Source of the DNA: Chlorobium phaeovibrioides
Lineage (GTDB): Bacteria; Bacteroidota; Chlorobiia; Chlorobiales; Chlorobiaceae
Reading direction: 5' to 3'
Assembly: GCF_003968655.1 (NCBI RefSeq)
Contig: NZ_RXYK01000010.1
Span: 16,170-80,169, forward strand
Length of the DNA: 64,000 bases
The notes under the pieces are model-generated. The model searched no databases, was not told the origin of the DNA, and was given only the letters and a program-made list of their open reading frames with translations. A program made the position numbers and the translations under genes. This document shows positions 38,264 to 47,536 of this stretch, piece by piece (the first letter of the stretch is position 1; the number at the start of each line of letters is the position of its first letter).

Positions 38264-38974
38264 ATGCTGCAATACAAGCGCGTCTTGCTGAAACTCAGTG
38301 GCGAGGCTCTGGCGGGAGAGGACGGGTATGGCATCAACAGCCAGATGCTTGAGCGATATGCCGAGGAGGTCAAGGAGGCCCGTGCTATGGGTGCTGAAAT
38401 AGCCCTCGTGATTGGTGGTGGAAATATCTTTCGCGGCGTTTCCGATGCGGCACGCAATATGGACAGGGTTCAGGCTGATTACATGGGAATGCTTGCAACT
38501 GTGATCAATTCCATTGCTTTTCAGGATGCCCTTGAACGGCAGGGCGTGTATACCCGGCTGCAGACCGCAATCAAAATGGAGGAGATGGCCGAGCCGTTCA
38601 TTCGGAGACGGGCTATCCGGCATCTGGAAAAGGGGAGGGTTGTCATTTTCGGTGCAGGAACCGGTAACCCCTATTTCACTACCGATACGGCGGCTTCACT
38701 GCGGGCCATTGAAATTGAGGCTGATGTCATTGTGAAAGGGACCCGGGTTGATGGTATCTATGACTCCGACCCTGAGGAAAATCCGGGTGCAGAGTTTTTT
38801 TCCCAGATCTCCTACATTGATGTGATACGCAAGAACCTTCGCGTCATGGACATGACGGCCATTACGCTCTGCCGGGAGAATATTCTGCCAATCGTAGTCA
38901 TGAACATGAATGAGCGGGGAAATCTGACCAGGCTGATCAGCGGCGAGAAGGTCGGTTCACTGGTTCATCCGTAA
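38264..38974 (+). CDS. pyrH: UMP kinase
   Basis: A 236-residue amino-acid-kinase-fold enzyme that phosphorylates UMP to UDP, typically hexameric and feedback-controlled. Family motifs: [40 protein letters not shown] and the uridine/ATP region [18 protein letters not shown] 38264 is preceded by GGAGG. Its last 10 bases overlap the convergent recX gene. Confidence 0.97.
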   Translation: MLQYKRVLLKLSGEALAGEDGYGINSQMLERYAEEVKEARAMGAEIALVIGGGNIFRGVSDAARNMDRVQADYMGMLATVINSIAFQDALERQGVYTRLQTAIKMEEMAEPFIRRRAIRHLEKGRVVIFGAGTGNPYFTTDTAASLRAIEIEADVIVKGTRVDGIYDSDPEENPGAEFFSQISYIDVIRKNLRVMDMTAITLCRENILPIVVMNMNERGNLTRLISGEKVGSLVHP

Positions 38975-39519
38975 TCCGCTTCATCGTCTGGCGGAGGTTC
39001 CTCTTCAGTCATCTCTTCACCCAGGCGCAATGTTGCCTGCTGAATCTCCTGCCAGCCAAACCCCCGGTTGCGCAGGAAGATTTCAAGTTTCTTTTTGCGC
39101 ACTGTAGGCGTGAAGCGCAAAAGGGCAGTCATTTTCTTTTCTGCTGCAAGCACCGCCCCCTGCATGCCGTCATAGCTTTTGATCACCTCATCAATGATAT
39201 CGTCAGCAACGCCTTTTTTACGGAGTTCGGCCTTCAGTTTCATGCTCCCTGCCGGTCTGCGTTTCAGCCGTCCTCTGATGAACTCTTCACTGAATGCACG
39301 GTCGTCAAGCACCCCTCTTTCCTTCAGTTTTTCCAGTACCTCCGCTGTGCCATTTTCCGGGCAGTTTTTTGAGAGGAGCTTCCTTTCAAGTTCGGCAATG
39401 CTGTGGTTGCGCAGACCAAGCAGTTTGAGTGCCAGCATCATTGTTTCGCCGGGTGTCGGCGGCTGTTTTACGGCTGTTTTCTCTGATTTCATTATGCTTT
39501 GAACAGTCTGGAGGTACAT
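38965..39519 (-). CDS. recX: Regulatory protein RecX
   Basis: A 184-residue mostly helical protein of the RecX family, which caps and limits RecA filaments. Three tandem three-helix repeats are visible: [40 protein letters not shown] with [18 protein letters not shown], and [16 protein letters not shown]. The first ATG (39519) was kept; ATG 39492 (MKSEKTAV) is equally possible as neither has a Shine-Dalgarno sequence. recA is not adjacent. The 3' end overlaps pyrH by 10 bases, tail to tail. Confidence 0.9.
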   Translation of the reverse strand: MYLQTVQSIMKSEKTAVKQPPTPGETMMLALKLLGLRNHSIAELERKLLSKNCPENGTAEVLEKLKERGVLDDRAFSEEFIRGRLKRRPAGSMKLKAELRKKGVADDIIDEVIKSYDGMQGAVLAAEKKMTALLRFTPTVRKKKLEIFLRNRGFGWQEIQQATLRLGEEMTEEEPPPDDEADYG

Positions 39520-39571
39520 GGGTGTTGGTCGGCAACGCCTATGGGTAATGTAGAAGAATTATGGAATTTCG

Positions 39572-39577
39572 TATATT
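39572..39577 (+). promoter_or_regulatory. Candidate -10 box of the aldolase/RLP operon
   Basis: TATATTGA in the 155-base divergent gap between recX and the aldolase-SDR gene, about 98 bases before ATG 39675; ATGTAG lies 18 bases upstream of it. Confidence 0.35.
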
Positions 39578-39674
39578 GAAAGCTGTAACTCTTTTTGCTG
39601 TCGTCGTTCACTAGGGCACGGTCGGATTCTTTAAAGTAGCGCTTGAAAGAAGAGCGTCATAATGACATTGCACA

Positions 39675-41792
39675 ATGCGGAATTTATGGAATGAGAGGGA
39701 TTTTGAAGCAGCACTTGCAGGACAGCAAACAGACGGGAAGACTCCCCGTGAGCTTCTGGAAGTGGTGTATGCATCGAGACTTCTTGGTCGTGAGCATTCC
39801 CTTGTAATGCATGGTGGCGGCAACACTTCAGTGAAGTGCGAGCTTGGTGATATTATCGGCAACAGGGTGAATGTGATTTTCATCAAGGCGAGCGGAGTTG
39901 ACCTTGCCGGCGTCGATTCACACGATTTCACCCCCGTACGAATTGACCCCATGCAGAGACTTCAGCATCTCTACGCAACTGAAGAACGGCGCAGTATTGA
40001 GGATGTGCGGCGGTTTTCCACCCGGGAGTTCAAGAACTTTCTCTATCTGAATCTCTTTGATCTTACCGATCACATGGTGAGCCAGGCTCTGAGCCCGTCG
40101 ATTGAGACACTTCTTCATGCGTTTCTTCCCCATCGGTTCATTCTCCATACTCATTCAATGGCGTTGCTTACCCTTTCCAATCAGCCTGATGGAGAGGAGC
40201 TCTGCAGCAGTGCCCTGGGCGGGAATTTCGGTTCTGTGCCATACGCCAAACCGGGTCTTGAGCTTGCCAATTCAGCAGCAGCAGCCTATCAGCATGACCC
40301 TTCAATTGCCGGGCTGGTGCTTCATAAACATGGGCTTGTTACTTTCGGGGAGAGTGCGCGGGAGGCTTACGACCGTATGATTGATGCGGTGACGGCTCTT
40401 GAGTCGCGTATTGCTGCAGCGCCCGAGAAGACAATGGAGTCTGTGCGGCTTCCATCAGAACTTCTTTCTATGGAGGATGCTGCTCCCATTATCAGGGGTG
40501 CCTGCGTGCTTGAACGCACTCCCGGTTCGAAGGACTATGATCAGTTCATTCTGGATTTCCGGACATCACCCGAAATTCTCACTTATGTCAACTGCGCCAA
40601 CCTTGTGGAACTTTCCCGCAGGGGCGCCATGACGCCGGATTTCATTGTTCGCTCCAAGCATTGGCCGCTGGTGGTTCCCGCTCCGGACGCCGCTGATTCT
40701 GCAGGATTCAAGGCTTCAGTTCATAAGGCTGTAGAAGCCTATGCCACTGAGTATGCAGACTATTTTGCCGCCGGGAAAGCGGCTGTCGGCACAGATGTTT
40801 CCATGCTCGACCCTGTTCCGCGAGTGGTTCTGGTTCCCGGACTGGGTCTTTTTGGGGTCGGCAGGACGGCCCGTTCCGCTGCTGTGAATGCTGATATTGC
40901 GGCTGCCAGTGCAAGCGCCATTCTTGATGCTGAGTCTGTTGGTTCATTTGAGTCCATCACGGACGGGGAGGCGTTTGCCATTGAGTACTGGGAGATGGAG
41001 CAGGCGAAGATGCAGAAAGTCCGCCATGGTGAATTTGCCGGAAAGGTTGTACTGGTGAGCGGAGGTGCCGGCGGTATCGGGCTTGCCACTGCCAGGGCAT
41101 TCCGGGAGAGAGGGGCTGAAATTGTGCTGCTCGATCTCCATCAGGATGCGCTTGATGGTGCTGCGGAGGAACTTGGCGGCGGGGTTCTCGCAATGACCTG
41201 CGATGTCACCCGGCGCAGTGATGTGCGTGCAGCCTTTGAGGGGGCCTGCCGTCGTTTTGGCGGGGTGGATATCATTGTTTCCAATGTGGGTGCTGCATTG
41301 CAGGGGCGTATCGGTGAGGTTTCCGATGAGGTGCTCCGTAAAAGTTTTGAGCTGAATTTCTTTTCGCACCAGTCTATGGCGCAGGAGGCGGTCAGGGTCA
41401 TGAAGCTTCAGGGATCCGGAGGGGTGTTGCTGTTCAATGTTTCCAAACAGGCAGTAAACCCCGGGCCCGATTTCGGACCCTATGGTCTGCCGAAAGCGGC
41501 AACAATGTTTCTTGTCCGGCAGTATGCCCTTGACCATGGACGGGACGGCATCCGTGCAAACGGCATCAATGCTGATCGCATCCGCAGCGGCCTTCTGACC
41601 GCCGAAATGATTGATGCGCGCTCAAAGGCCCGTGGCCTGAGTGAAAAAGAGTATATGGCGGGCAATCTTCTGCAGCTGGAGGTGACCGCTGAAGATGTGG
41701 CAGAGGCTTTTGTGCATCTGGCGCTTGAAAAGAGGACGACAGGTGCAATTACGACGGTGGACGGCGGCAACATTGCGGCCGCTCTGCGGTGA
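39675..41792 (+). CDS. Fused class II aldolase (RhaD-like) and short-chain dehydrogenase
   Basis: A 705-residue two-enzyme fusion. Residues about 1-400 are a class II aldolase/adducin domain: phosphate/metal motif HGGGNTSVK, metal ligands in FILHTHS and LHKHGLVTFGE. Residues about 450-705 are an SDR with NAD(P) motif SGGAGGIG, catalytic Ser region LFNVSKQA and Tyr-x3-Lys in YGLPKAA. The same architecture is known from RhaE/W-type bifunctional rhamnulose-1-phosphate aldolase/lactaldehyde dehydrogenase. No rhamnose isomerase or kinase is near. The neighbours (LsrF-like aldolase, RuBisCO-like protein, SDR) suggest cleavage of another ketose-1-phosphate to DHAP plus an aldehyde that the SDR then oxidises or reduces. 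The substrate is inferred, not shown. Confidence 0.9.
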   Translation: MRNLWNERDFEAALAGQQTDGKTPRELLEVVYASRLLGREHSLVMHGGGNTSVKCELGDIIGNRVNVIFIKASGVDLAGVDSHDFTPVRIDPMQRLQHLYATEERRSIEDVRRFSTREFKNFLYLNLFDLTDHMVSQALSPSIETLLHAFLPHRFILHTHSMALLTLSNQPDGEELCSSALGGNFGSVPYAKPGLELANSAAAAYQHDPSIAGLVLHKHGLVTFGESAREAYDRMIDAVTALESRIAAAPEKTMESVRLPSELLSMEDAAPIIRGACVLERTPGSKDYDQFILDFRTSPEILTYVNCANLVELSRRGAMTPDFIVRSKHWPLVVPAPDAADSAGFKASVHKAVEAYATEYADYFAAGKAAVGTDVSMLDPVPRVVLVPGLGLFGVGRTARSAAVNADIAAASASAILDAESVGSFESITDGEAFAIEYWEMEQAKMQKVRHGEFAGKVVLVSGGAGGIGLATARAFRERGAEIVLLDLHQDALDGAAEELGGGVLAMTCDVTRRSDVRAAFEGACRRFGGVDIIVSNVGAALQGRIGEVSDEVLRKSFELNFFSHQSMAQEAVRVMKLQGSGGVLLFNVSKQAVNPGPDFGPYGLPKAATMFLVRQYALDHGRDGIRANGINADRIRSGLLTAEMIDARSKARGLSEKEYMAGNLLQLEVTAEDVAEAFVHLALEKRTTGAITTVDGGNIAAALR

Positions 41793-41865
41793 GCATCAAT
41801 GGCAGGTGTCCAGGAGAGAGTGTGTGAGATAGTGACAATACAACCCGAAACAGGAGGAGCGCAAC

Positions 41866-42747
41866 ATGGCTGAGTATGACAAGGACAAACAGGCCAAGGA
41901 TTATTATACCGACATTCCGGTCAACACCCACGGATTCTTTCTGAAGGGTGCTCACTCTCTTGATTGGGGAATGAAAAACCGCCTTTCACGGATTTTCCGT
42001 CCGGATACTGGCAAAACGGTCATGTTCGCAATTGATCATGGTTATTTTCAGGGACCGACCACCGGCCTGGAACGCCCGGATGTGAATATTGTTCCCCTCA
42101 TGCCGCATGCAGATGCAATCATGCTGACCCGCGGTATTCTCCGTACAACGGTTCCTCCTTCCCTCAATAAGGCGGTCGTGATGCGCTGCAGCGGCGGCCC
42201 GAGCATTCTCAAAGAACTTTCCGACGAGGAACTTGCCGTTGATATTGAAGATGCAATCAGGATGAATGTTTCCGCCATTACCCTCCAGGTCTTCATTGGC
42301 GGGGAGTTTGAGACCCGTTCCATACACAATATGACCAAGCTGATTGATATGGGTCTTCGTTACGGCATACCCACCATGGCGGTTACCGCCGTTGGCAAGG
42401 ACATGGTCCGCGATGCGAAGTACTTCCGTCTTGCCTGCCGGATTTCCGCAGAGCTTGGCGCACAGATTGTGAAGACCTATTATGTGCCCGAAGATTTTGA
42501 GACCATTGTGGCTTCATGTCCGGTCCCGATTGTTATGGCGGGCGGCAAGAAACTGCCGGAACAGGAGGCTCTCACCATGTCGTGGAAGGCTATTCAGGAA
42601 GGCGCATCAGGTGTGGATATGGGCCGCAACATTTTCCAGAGCGATGCTCCGCTGGCCATGATGAAGGCAGTCAATAAGGTGGTGCATGAGGGTCTGAACC
42701 CTTCAGAGGCATATGAGTATTTCAGTTCCATCAGGGCGGATGGGTGA
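41866..42747 (+). CDS. LsrF-like class I aldolase/thiolase
   Basis: A 293-residue TIM-barrel protein that aligns by eye along its whole length with E. coli LsrF, for example [46 protein letters not shown] and [15 protein letters not shown]. LsrF cleaves phosphorylated AI-2-derived 3-hydroxy-5-phosphooxypentane-2,4-dione with CoA to acetyl-CoA and DHAP. The Schiff-base lysine in QIVKTYY is residue 203, the number I recall for LsrF. The start follows AGGAGG. No lsrACDBK genes are nearby, so a classical AI-2 import system is not implied. It lies between the aldolase-SDR fusion and the RLP, probably in the same pathway. Confidence 0.88.
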   Translation: MAEYDKDKQAKDYYTDIPVNTHGFFLKGAHSLDWGMKNRLSRIFRPDTGKTVMFAIDHGYFQGPTTGLERPDVNIVPLMPHADAIMLTRGILRTTVPPSLNKAVVMRCSGGPSILKELSDEELAVDIEDAIRMNVSAITLQVFIGGEFETRSIHNMTKLIDMGLRYGIPTMAVTAVGKDMVRDAKYFRLACRISAELGAQIVKTYYVPEDFETIVASCPVPIVMAGGKKLPEQEALTMSWKAIQEGASGVDMGRNIFQSDAPLAMMKAVNKVVHEGLNPSEAYEYFSSIRADG

Positions 42748-42777
42748 AGAAGTGCACTGAATTTTATTAATGCCAAT

Positions 42778-42808
42778 CCCGAACAGTCCGGTTGCGGTAC
42801 TGTTCGGG
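42778..42808 (+). promoter_or_regulatory. Hairpin between the LsrF-like gene and the RLP gene
   Basis: CCCGAACAGT (42778-42787) and ACTGTTCGGG (42799-42808) form a perfect 10-pair stem with an 11-base loop, 16 bases before the RLP start. The following sequence (GTGATGATACTGTTTT) is only weakly T-rich, so attenuation or mRNA processing is more likely than full termination. Confidence 0.6.
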
Positions 42809-42824
42809 GTGATGATACTGTTTT

Positions 42825-44135
42825 ATGAACACAACGGATGTCAAGGGTTTTTTTGCCTCCAGAGAGCAGCTTGAGATGGCTGATTACCTGACGCTGGAGT
42901 ATTATGTGGAGTGTGTGGGAAATATTGACACCGCGCTCGCGCATTTCTGCAGTGAGCAGTCAACGGCACAGTGGAGCCGGATAGGGTATGATGAGGATTT
43001 CAGGGTGCGATTCGGTGCGAAGGTGATTGATCTTCATATTCTTGGCGAACGGGAACAGCTCAGTTATCCGGTGACACACTCGGAGAAGGGGACGATTCAT
43101 GCCTGCCGTGTAACCATTGCCCATCCGCACCGGAATTTCGGGCCGAAACTTCCCAATCTCCTGACTGCGGTTTGTGGTGAGGGGGTGTTCTTCACTCCAG
43201 GTGTGCCCATTGTCAAGCTTCTTGACATCTCATTTCCTGAATCCTATCTCCGGGAGTTCGACGGACCGAAATTCGGTATCGAGGGAATCCGTGATCTGCT
43301 TCAGGCTTATGACCGTCCGATCTTTTTGGGTGTGGTAAAGCCCAATATCGGGTTGAGCCCGGAGCATTTCGCCCACATTGCCGAAGAGAGCTGGATGGGT
43401 GGGCTGGATATTGCCAAAGATGACGAAATGCTTGCCGATGTTGAGTGGTCAACGCTTGCCGAGAGGTCGCGCCAGCTGGGTATTGCCCGCCAAAGGGCTG
43501 AAAAGGCCACGGGCGAACCCAAGGTGTATCTGGCCAACATTACCGATGAGGTTGACCGGATGAAGGAGCAGCATGATGTTGCCGTCAGAAATGGCGCCAA
43601 TGCGCTTCTGGTCAACGCTCTGCCGGTTGGGCTGAGTGCCGTCAGGATGCTTGCAAAGTATACGCAGGTTCCTCTGATCGGCCATTTTCCCTTCATTGCT
43701 GCTTTCAGCCGGATGGAGAACTATGGGATTCACTCACGGGTGATGACCAAGCTGCAGCGGCTTGCGGGGCTTGATTCCATCATTATGCCGGGATTCGGGA
43801 GCCGGATGATGACCCCTGAGGAGGAGGTGAAGGAGAATATTGCCGAGTGTCTTCAGGAGTTCGGCCATATCCGCCGCTCTCTGCCTGTTCCGGGCGGGAG
43901 TGATTCCGCTTTGACGCTGGAGACGGTATATCGCAAGGTTGGATCGGTCGATTTCGGATTTGTTCCCGGACGGGGAATTTTCGGACATCCTCTTGGTCCG
44001 AAAGCTGGAGCCGCCAGTATCCGTCAGTCATGGGAGGCCATTGAGCAGGGAACTTCTCTTGAAGCATACGCAGTTGGACGGCCTGAACTTGAGGCTATGC
44101 TTCCGTCGGGAAACGGAGGCAATGGGAAGGCTTGA
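42825..44135 (+). CDS. RuBisCO-like protein (form IV RLP)
   Basis: A 436-residue member of the RuBisCO large-chain superfamily. The activation/metal site [10 protein letters not shown] is intact (Lys198, Asp200, Glu201, equivalent to RuBisCO K201/D203/E204), and Lys172 matches catalytic K175. However KPKLGL is KPNIGL (Asn174), and loop-6 K334 is Arg327 in GFGSRMM. The protein therefore should enolise a different substrate and not fix CO2. RLP of Chlorobium tepidum (from memory, studied by Hanson and Tabita) affects sulfur oxidation and oxidative-stress responses. The neighbours point to a phosphorylated ketose or diketone pathway. The last 14 bases overlap the next SDR gene. Confidence 0.93.
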   Translation: MNTTDVKGFFASREQLEMADYLTLEYYVECVGNIDTALAHFCSEQSTAQWSRIGYDEDFRVRFGAKVIDLHILGEREQLSYPVTHSEKGTIHACRVTIAHPHRNFGPKLPNLLTAVCGEGVFFTPGVPIVKLLDISFPESYLREFDGPKFGIEGIRDLLQAYDRPIFLGVVKPNIGLSPEHFAHIAEESWMGGLDIAKDDEMLADVEWSTLAERSRQLGIARQRAEKATGEPKVYLANITDEVDRMKEQHDVAVRNGANALLVNALPVGLSAVRMLAKYTQVPLIGHFPFIAAFSRMENYGIHSRVMTKLQRLAGLDSIIMPGFGSRMMTPEEEVKENIAECLQEFGHIRRSLPVPGGSDSALTLETVYRKVGSVDFGFVPGRGIFGHPLGPKAGAASIRQSWEAIEQGTSLEAYAVGRPELEAMLPSGNGGNGKA

Positions 44136-44946
44136 GGGAAAGGTAGCCATCATCACCGGTTCGTCGCGCGGGATTGGCAACGCCATTGCCCATGCGTTTG
44201 TTTCCGAGGGTGCGAAGGTTGTGGTGACTTCATCATCCGGCACAAATGTAGCGGATGCAGTTGCGGGCTTTCCACCGGGGTCGGTGCATGGCCGGGTGTG
44301 TGATGTTCTCTCTTTGGGAGAAGTGCAGGCACTTGTTGCAGAGAGCGCCGAATGTTTCGGGAAAGTTGACTGCTTCATCAACAATGCGGGGATTTCCGAC
44401 CCTTTCTGCGCTCTTGCAGAAAGCGATCCGGACGCATGGGGCAGGGTGATTGATACCAATATCAAGGGGACATACAACGGCAGCCGTGCGGCTATCTGTT
44501 ATTTCCTCCGCGAGAACCCGCACGGCAAGCTCATCAATATGGCGGGTTCGGGGACAGACAGCGGTTCGAATACTCCATGGATAAGCGCCTACGGAACAAC
44601 CAAGGCGGCAATTGCCCGTTTTACGCATGCCGTTGCAGCCGAATATCGCCATACACCACTCTCCGTGATGCTGCTGCATCCCGGCCTTGTCCGCACCGCC
44701 ATGGTCAGTACGGAAAACCCCACCCCGGAATTGCAGAAGCAGCTTGCTTCGTTCAATACAATCCTCGACATTTTTGCCCAGCCCCCCTCTGTGGCGGCTG
44801 GACTTGCCGTCCGGATGGCTTCCGGGTGGAGCGACGGAAAAACGGATATCTATCTTTCAGCGCTCAGCGGAATGAGAAAAAAAAGGTTGCTCCTGACCTT
44901 TCCCTTCCGTAAAATATTCAACAGGATAGACCGTCAAACATATTAA
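44122..44946 (+). CDS. Short-chain dehydrogenase/reductase
   Basis: A 274-residue classical SDR. The NAD(P) motif TGSSRGIG (about 13-20), NNAG, the catalytic Ser region [11 protein letters not shown] and Tyr-x3-Lys in YGTTKAA are present. ATG 44122 was selected over upstream in-frame codons because GGAGG (44115-44119) lies just before it and the product then begins [13 protein letters not shown]. It overlaps the RLP gene by 14 bases, indicating translational coupling and a joint pathway. Substrate unknown; plausibly an aldehyde or keto-sugar phosphate from the upstream enzymes. Confidence 0.9.
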   Translation: MGRLEGKVAIITGSSRGIGNAIAHAFVSEGAKVVVTSSSGTNVADAVAGFPPGSVHGRVCDVLSLGEVQALVAESAECFGKVDCFINNAGISDPFCALAESDPDAWGRVIDTNIKGTYNGSRAAICYFLRENPHGKLINMAGSGTDSGSNTPWISAYGTTKAAIARFTHAVAAEYRHTPLSVMLLHPGLVRTAMVSTENPTPELQKQLASFNTILDIFAQPPSVAAGLAVRMASGWSDGKTDIYLSALSGMRKKRLLLTFPFRKIFNRIDRQTY

Positions 44947-44952
44947 CCGGAC

Positions 44953-45459
44953 ATGGGCCGTTTCATGCTGAAAACCGTTGTATCAAGGGCGCTCTCTCTG
45001 GCTTTGCTGCTCCTCTCGCTCAGTGGGTGTTACAGCCTGGGCGGAGGCTCTCTTCCTGAACATGTGAAAACCGTTGCAGTTCCGGTTTTTGCAGGCGGTT
45101 CAGGGTATGGCAATGATCTCAACAGGGCAGTGACGAATAAAATTGAAGCCGCCACTCCGCTTCAGATAACCTCATCCATTGCCCGGGCGGATGCTCTGCT
45201 GGAGTGCTCCATAACCACCTGGTCGGACAGTTCAAGCCAGCTTTCGGTTGATACGGAACGGGCCATCACCAACAGGATTACGATAGGGGTGCGGGCTTCC
45301 ATGGATGACAGGGTGGAGAAAAAACAGATGTTTTCGCAGTCGTTTGTTGCTTTTGCCGATTACACCGTGGGTGACTATCTTGGCCAGCAGGAGGCCATAC
45401 GGGTCTGTATGGAGCGTATCGCCGATGAAATTATTGATGCGATCGTATCTGGATGGTGA
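44953..45459 (+). CDS. LptE-like LPS-assembly lipoprotein
   Basis: A 168-residue protein with a signal peptide and lipobox LSGC (Cys about residue 26). The mature part has the LptE/RlpB fold pattern: HVKTVAVPVFAGGSGYGNDL, NRAVTNKIEAATPLQI, and a central beta strand set. LptE plugs LptD in the outer membrane and helps insert lipopolysaccharide. It begins 6 bases after the SDR gene and may be read through from the RLP operon. The family is divergent in sequence, so the assignment rests on pattern and length. Confidence 0.8.
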   Translation: MGRFMLKTVVSRALSLALLLLSLSGCYSLGGGSLPEHVKTVAVPVFAGGSGYGNDLNRAVTNKIEAATPLQITSSIARADALLECSITTWSDSSSQLSVDTERAITNRITIGVRASMDDRVEKKQMFSQSFVAFADYTVGDYLGQQEAIRVCMERIADEIIDAIVSGW

Positions 45460-45476
45460 ATTTAACGGAGGGACTC

Positions 45477-45923
45477 ATGGGTTCCATGAAAGATGTTGAC
45501 TATCGCCTTCAGCTTGTGAGGGGATTTCTTGAGGAGGCCAGGCAGGATTTTGCCGGGGGACGCTGGCGCGCAGCTGTTTCAGGCTCGGTGCTTGCAGTTG
45601 AGAATGCGGGGGTAGGGGTGCTGATGCTTTTTGGTGTTGCGCCGACCACGCACAGGCCGGGAGAGCATCTGACGAGGCTGATGGGCGAGGGAACCCTTTC
45701 AGCCGAGGTTGCCGGAATGATCGGGCAGCTTCTGCCCCTGTTTGAACGGCATGGTTCCCATCAGAAGATGCTGACGAAATATGGTGATGAAGAGGGCTAC
45801 CGGCTTCCCTGGGATATTTTTGGAGAGGAGGACGCGCGTGAAGCGTTTGCATCAGCAGAGACGGCCATGCGCATTGCGTCTGACATAGCCGCAGTGATCT
45901 CTTCTTCTGGCGGAAAAGCGTAG
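45477..45923 (+). CDS. HEPN-domain protein
   Basis: A 148-residue helical protein with the HEPN pattern (DYRLQLVRGFLEEARQDF, GRWRAAVSGSVLAVENAG, PTTHRPGEHLTRLM). Start ATG 45477 was chosen because GGAGGG (45467-45472) lies 4 bases upstream; in-frame ATG 45453 overlaps the lptE-like gene and has no such site. HEPN proteins often pair with MNT nucleotidyltransferases as toxin-antitoxin or RNase modules, but no MNT gene is adjacent. Role unknown. Confidence 0.75.
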   Translation: MGSMKDVDYRLQLVRGFLEEARQDFAGGRWRAAVSGSVLAVENAGVGVLMLFGVAPTTHRPGEHLTRLMGEGTLSAEVAGMIGQLLPLFERHGSHQKMLTKYGDEEGYRLPWDIFGEEDAREAFASAETAMRIASDIAAVISSSGGKA

Positions 45924-45939
45924 AGCTGAATTATTTTTG

Positions 45940-45945
45940 TATATT
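45940..45945 (+). promoter_or_regulatory. Candidate -10 box before rfbA
   Basis: TATATTGATAA 68 bases upstream of the rfbA ATG, in a T-rich stretch after the HEPN gene. It is the likely start of the sugar-nucleotide operon. Confidence 0.4.
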
Positions 45946-46012
45946 GATAAAAACTATCCGTAAGGGTGCCCCACCCATGTCGGTACTTTGACGGAACGAA
46001 CATCGAGGCACC

Positions 46013-46891
46013 ATGAAAGGCATTATTCTGGCCGGAGGTTCCGGTACAAGGCTCTATCCTGTTACGAGGGGCATTTCAAAGCAGCTCCTTCCCGTCTACG
46101 ACAAACCGATGATATACTATCCACTGACCACCCTCATGCTTGCGGGAATCAGGGATATTCTCATCATCACGACTCCTGAAGATCAGCCATCATTCCGGAA
46201 ACTGCTCGGCGACGGCAGTGACTGGGGAATCTCTCTCTCCTACACGATTCAGCCATCTCCCGACGGCCTTGCGCAGGCGTTCATTCTTGGTGAGGAGTTC
46301 CTCGGAGGTGATGATGTGGCTCTGATTCTTGGGGACAACATCTTTTTCGGCTACGCTTTCACTCCTATGCTTGATCTTGCAGTCCGGACGGTTCGTGAGC
46401 AGCGGAAGGCGACAATTTTCGGTTATGCCGTCAGTGACCCGGAACGGTACGGTGTCGCTGAAATTGATGGTGAGGGCAATGTGCTCTCCATTGTGGAAAA
46501 GCCTGAGAACCCGAAGTCCGACTATGCGGTTGTGGGGCTTTATTTTTATCCCAATGATGTGGTTGAGGTTGCCCGCAATGTTCGCCCTTCAGCGAGGGGT
46601 GAACTTGAAATTACAAGCGTGAACGAACGCTATCTGGAGGCCGGCCGATTGAAATGCTCCATGCTTGGCAGGGGGTTTGCATGGCTTGATACCGGAACGC
46701 ACGAGTCGTTTCAGGAGGCCGGCAATTTCATTCAGACGGTTGAGAAACGCCAGGGACTCAAGATTGCATGCCCTGAAGAGATTGCCTGGCGCAATGGCTG
46801 GATAGGCGATGAGGATCTGCTGCGGCTTGCCGTGCCGCTTTTGAAAAGTCAGTATGGAGAGTATCTGAAACGCCTTCCCTCCAGGCGCTGA
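46013..46891 (+). CDS. rfbA: Glucose-1-phosphate thymidylyltransferase
   Basis: A 292-residue enzyme making dTDP-glucose from dTTP and glucose-1-phosphate, the first step to dTDP-L-rhamnose. The nucleotide-binding start [32 protein letters not shown], the metal site LGDNIFFG and [11 protein letters not shown] are all RmlA hallmarks. It starts the rfbA-rfbC-rfbD-rfbB run. Confidence 0.96.
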   Translation: MKGIILAGGSGTRLYPVTRGISKQLLPVYDKPMIYYPLTTLMLAGIRDILIITTPEDQPSFRKLLGDGSDWGISLSYTIQPSPDGLAQAFILGEEFLGGDDVALILGDNIFFGYAFTPMLDLAVRTVREQRKATIFGYAVSDPERYGVAEIDGEGNVLSIVEKPENPKSDYAVVGLYFYPNDVVEVARNVRPSARGELEITSVNERYLEAGRLKCSMLGRGFAWLDTGTHESFQEAGNFIQTVEKRQGLKIACPEEIAWRNGWIGDEDLLRLAVPLLKSQYGEYLKRLPSRR

Positions 46892-46951
46892 AAGCGGGTT
46901 GCGATCTCCTCTTTCTGAAAGAATCTGAACACTGTAAGTTTTTGTCACAGT

Positions 46952-47536
46952 ATGCGTGTAACGAGTACCGCCATTCCTGATGTCCTGGAGTTTGAGCCGG
47001 ATGTTCTGGGCGATGAACGGGGATATTTTTTTGAATCCTTTCGCCGTGACCTGATTGAAGAGCATATCGGACGGGTTGATTTCGTGCAGGACAATGAGTC
47101 GAAGTCATCCCGCGGTGTTCTTCGGGGGCTCCACTTTCAGCGGCCGCCCCATACCCAGTCGAAGCTGGTCCGGGTTGTGCGGGGCAGGGTGCTTGATGTT
47201 GCCGTGGACATCCGGCGGGGATCGCCCTGGTATGGCCGGTATGTTGCCTGTGAGCTGGACGGTGAGCGTAAAAACGAGCTCTGGGTTCCCAAAGGGTTTG
47301 CCCATGGGTTTGTGGTTCTCTCTGATGAAGCGGTTTTTTCCTACAAGTGTGACAGCTACTATCAGCCCTCTTCTGAGGGGGGGCTTCTCTGGAACGACCC
47401 GGCTCTTGGCATTGACTGGCGGCTTGAGGAGACGGATATCCGTGTTTCAGGAAAGGACGGCGGACTTCCGGGTTTTTCGGGCATCGAAGATTTTCCATAC
47501 AGTGAGTACAACGCTGAATCAGTCTACCGCCGATGA
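46952..47536 (+). CDS. rfbC: dTDP-4-dehydrorhamnose 3,5-epimerase
   Basis: A 194-residue cupin-fold enzyme, third step of dTDP-rhamnose synthesis. The motifs DVLGDERGYFFESF, QDNESKSSRGVLRGLHFQ (with the catalytic His in LHFQ), VLDVAVDIRRGSPWYG and PKGFAHGFVVLSD are complete. Its stop overlaps the rfbD start by 4 bases. Confidence 0.96.
   Translation: MRVTSTAIPDVLEFEPDVLGDERGYFFESFRRDLIEEHIGRVDFVQDNESKSSRGVLRGLHFQRPPHTQSKLVRVVRGRVLDVAVDIRRGSPWYGRYVACELDGERKNELWVPKGFAHGFVVLSDEAVFSYKCDSYYQPSSEGGLLWNDPALGIDWRLEETDIRVSGKDGGLPGFSGIEDFPYSEYNAESVYRR

Noticed and set aside
39675..41792. Assignment as a rhamnose-catabolic RhaD/lactaldehyde dehydrogenase
   Set aside because: The architecture fits, but no rhamnose isomerase, kinase, transporter or regulator is near, and the neighbours point to another substrate; only the domain-level call is kept.
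41866..42747. Evidence for an AI-2 (Lsr) quorum-sensing import system
   Set aside because: Only the LsrF-like enzyme is present; lsrA, B, C, D, K, R and G are not in the window.
43939..44121. 61-codon in-frame extension of the SDR gene inside the RLP gene
   Set aside because: The extension is out of frame with RLP, has no domain content, and a Shine-Dalgarno sequence sits directly before ATG 44122.
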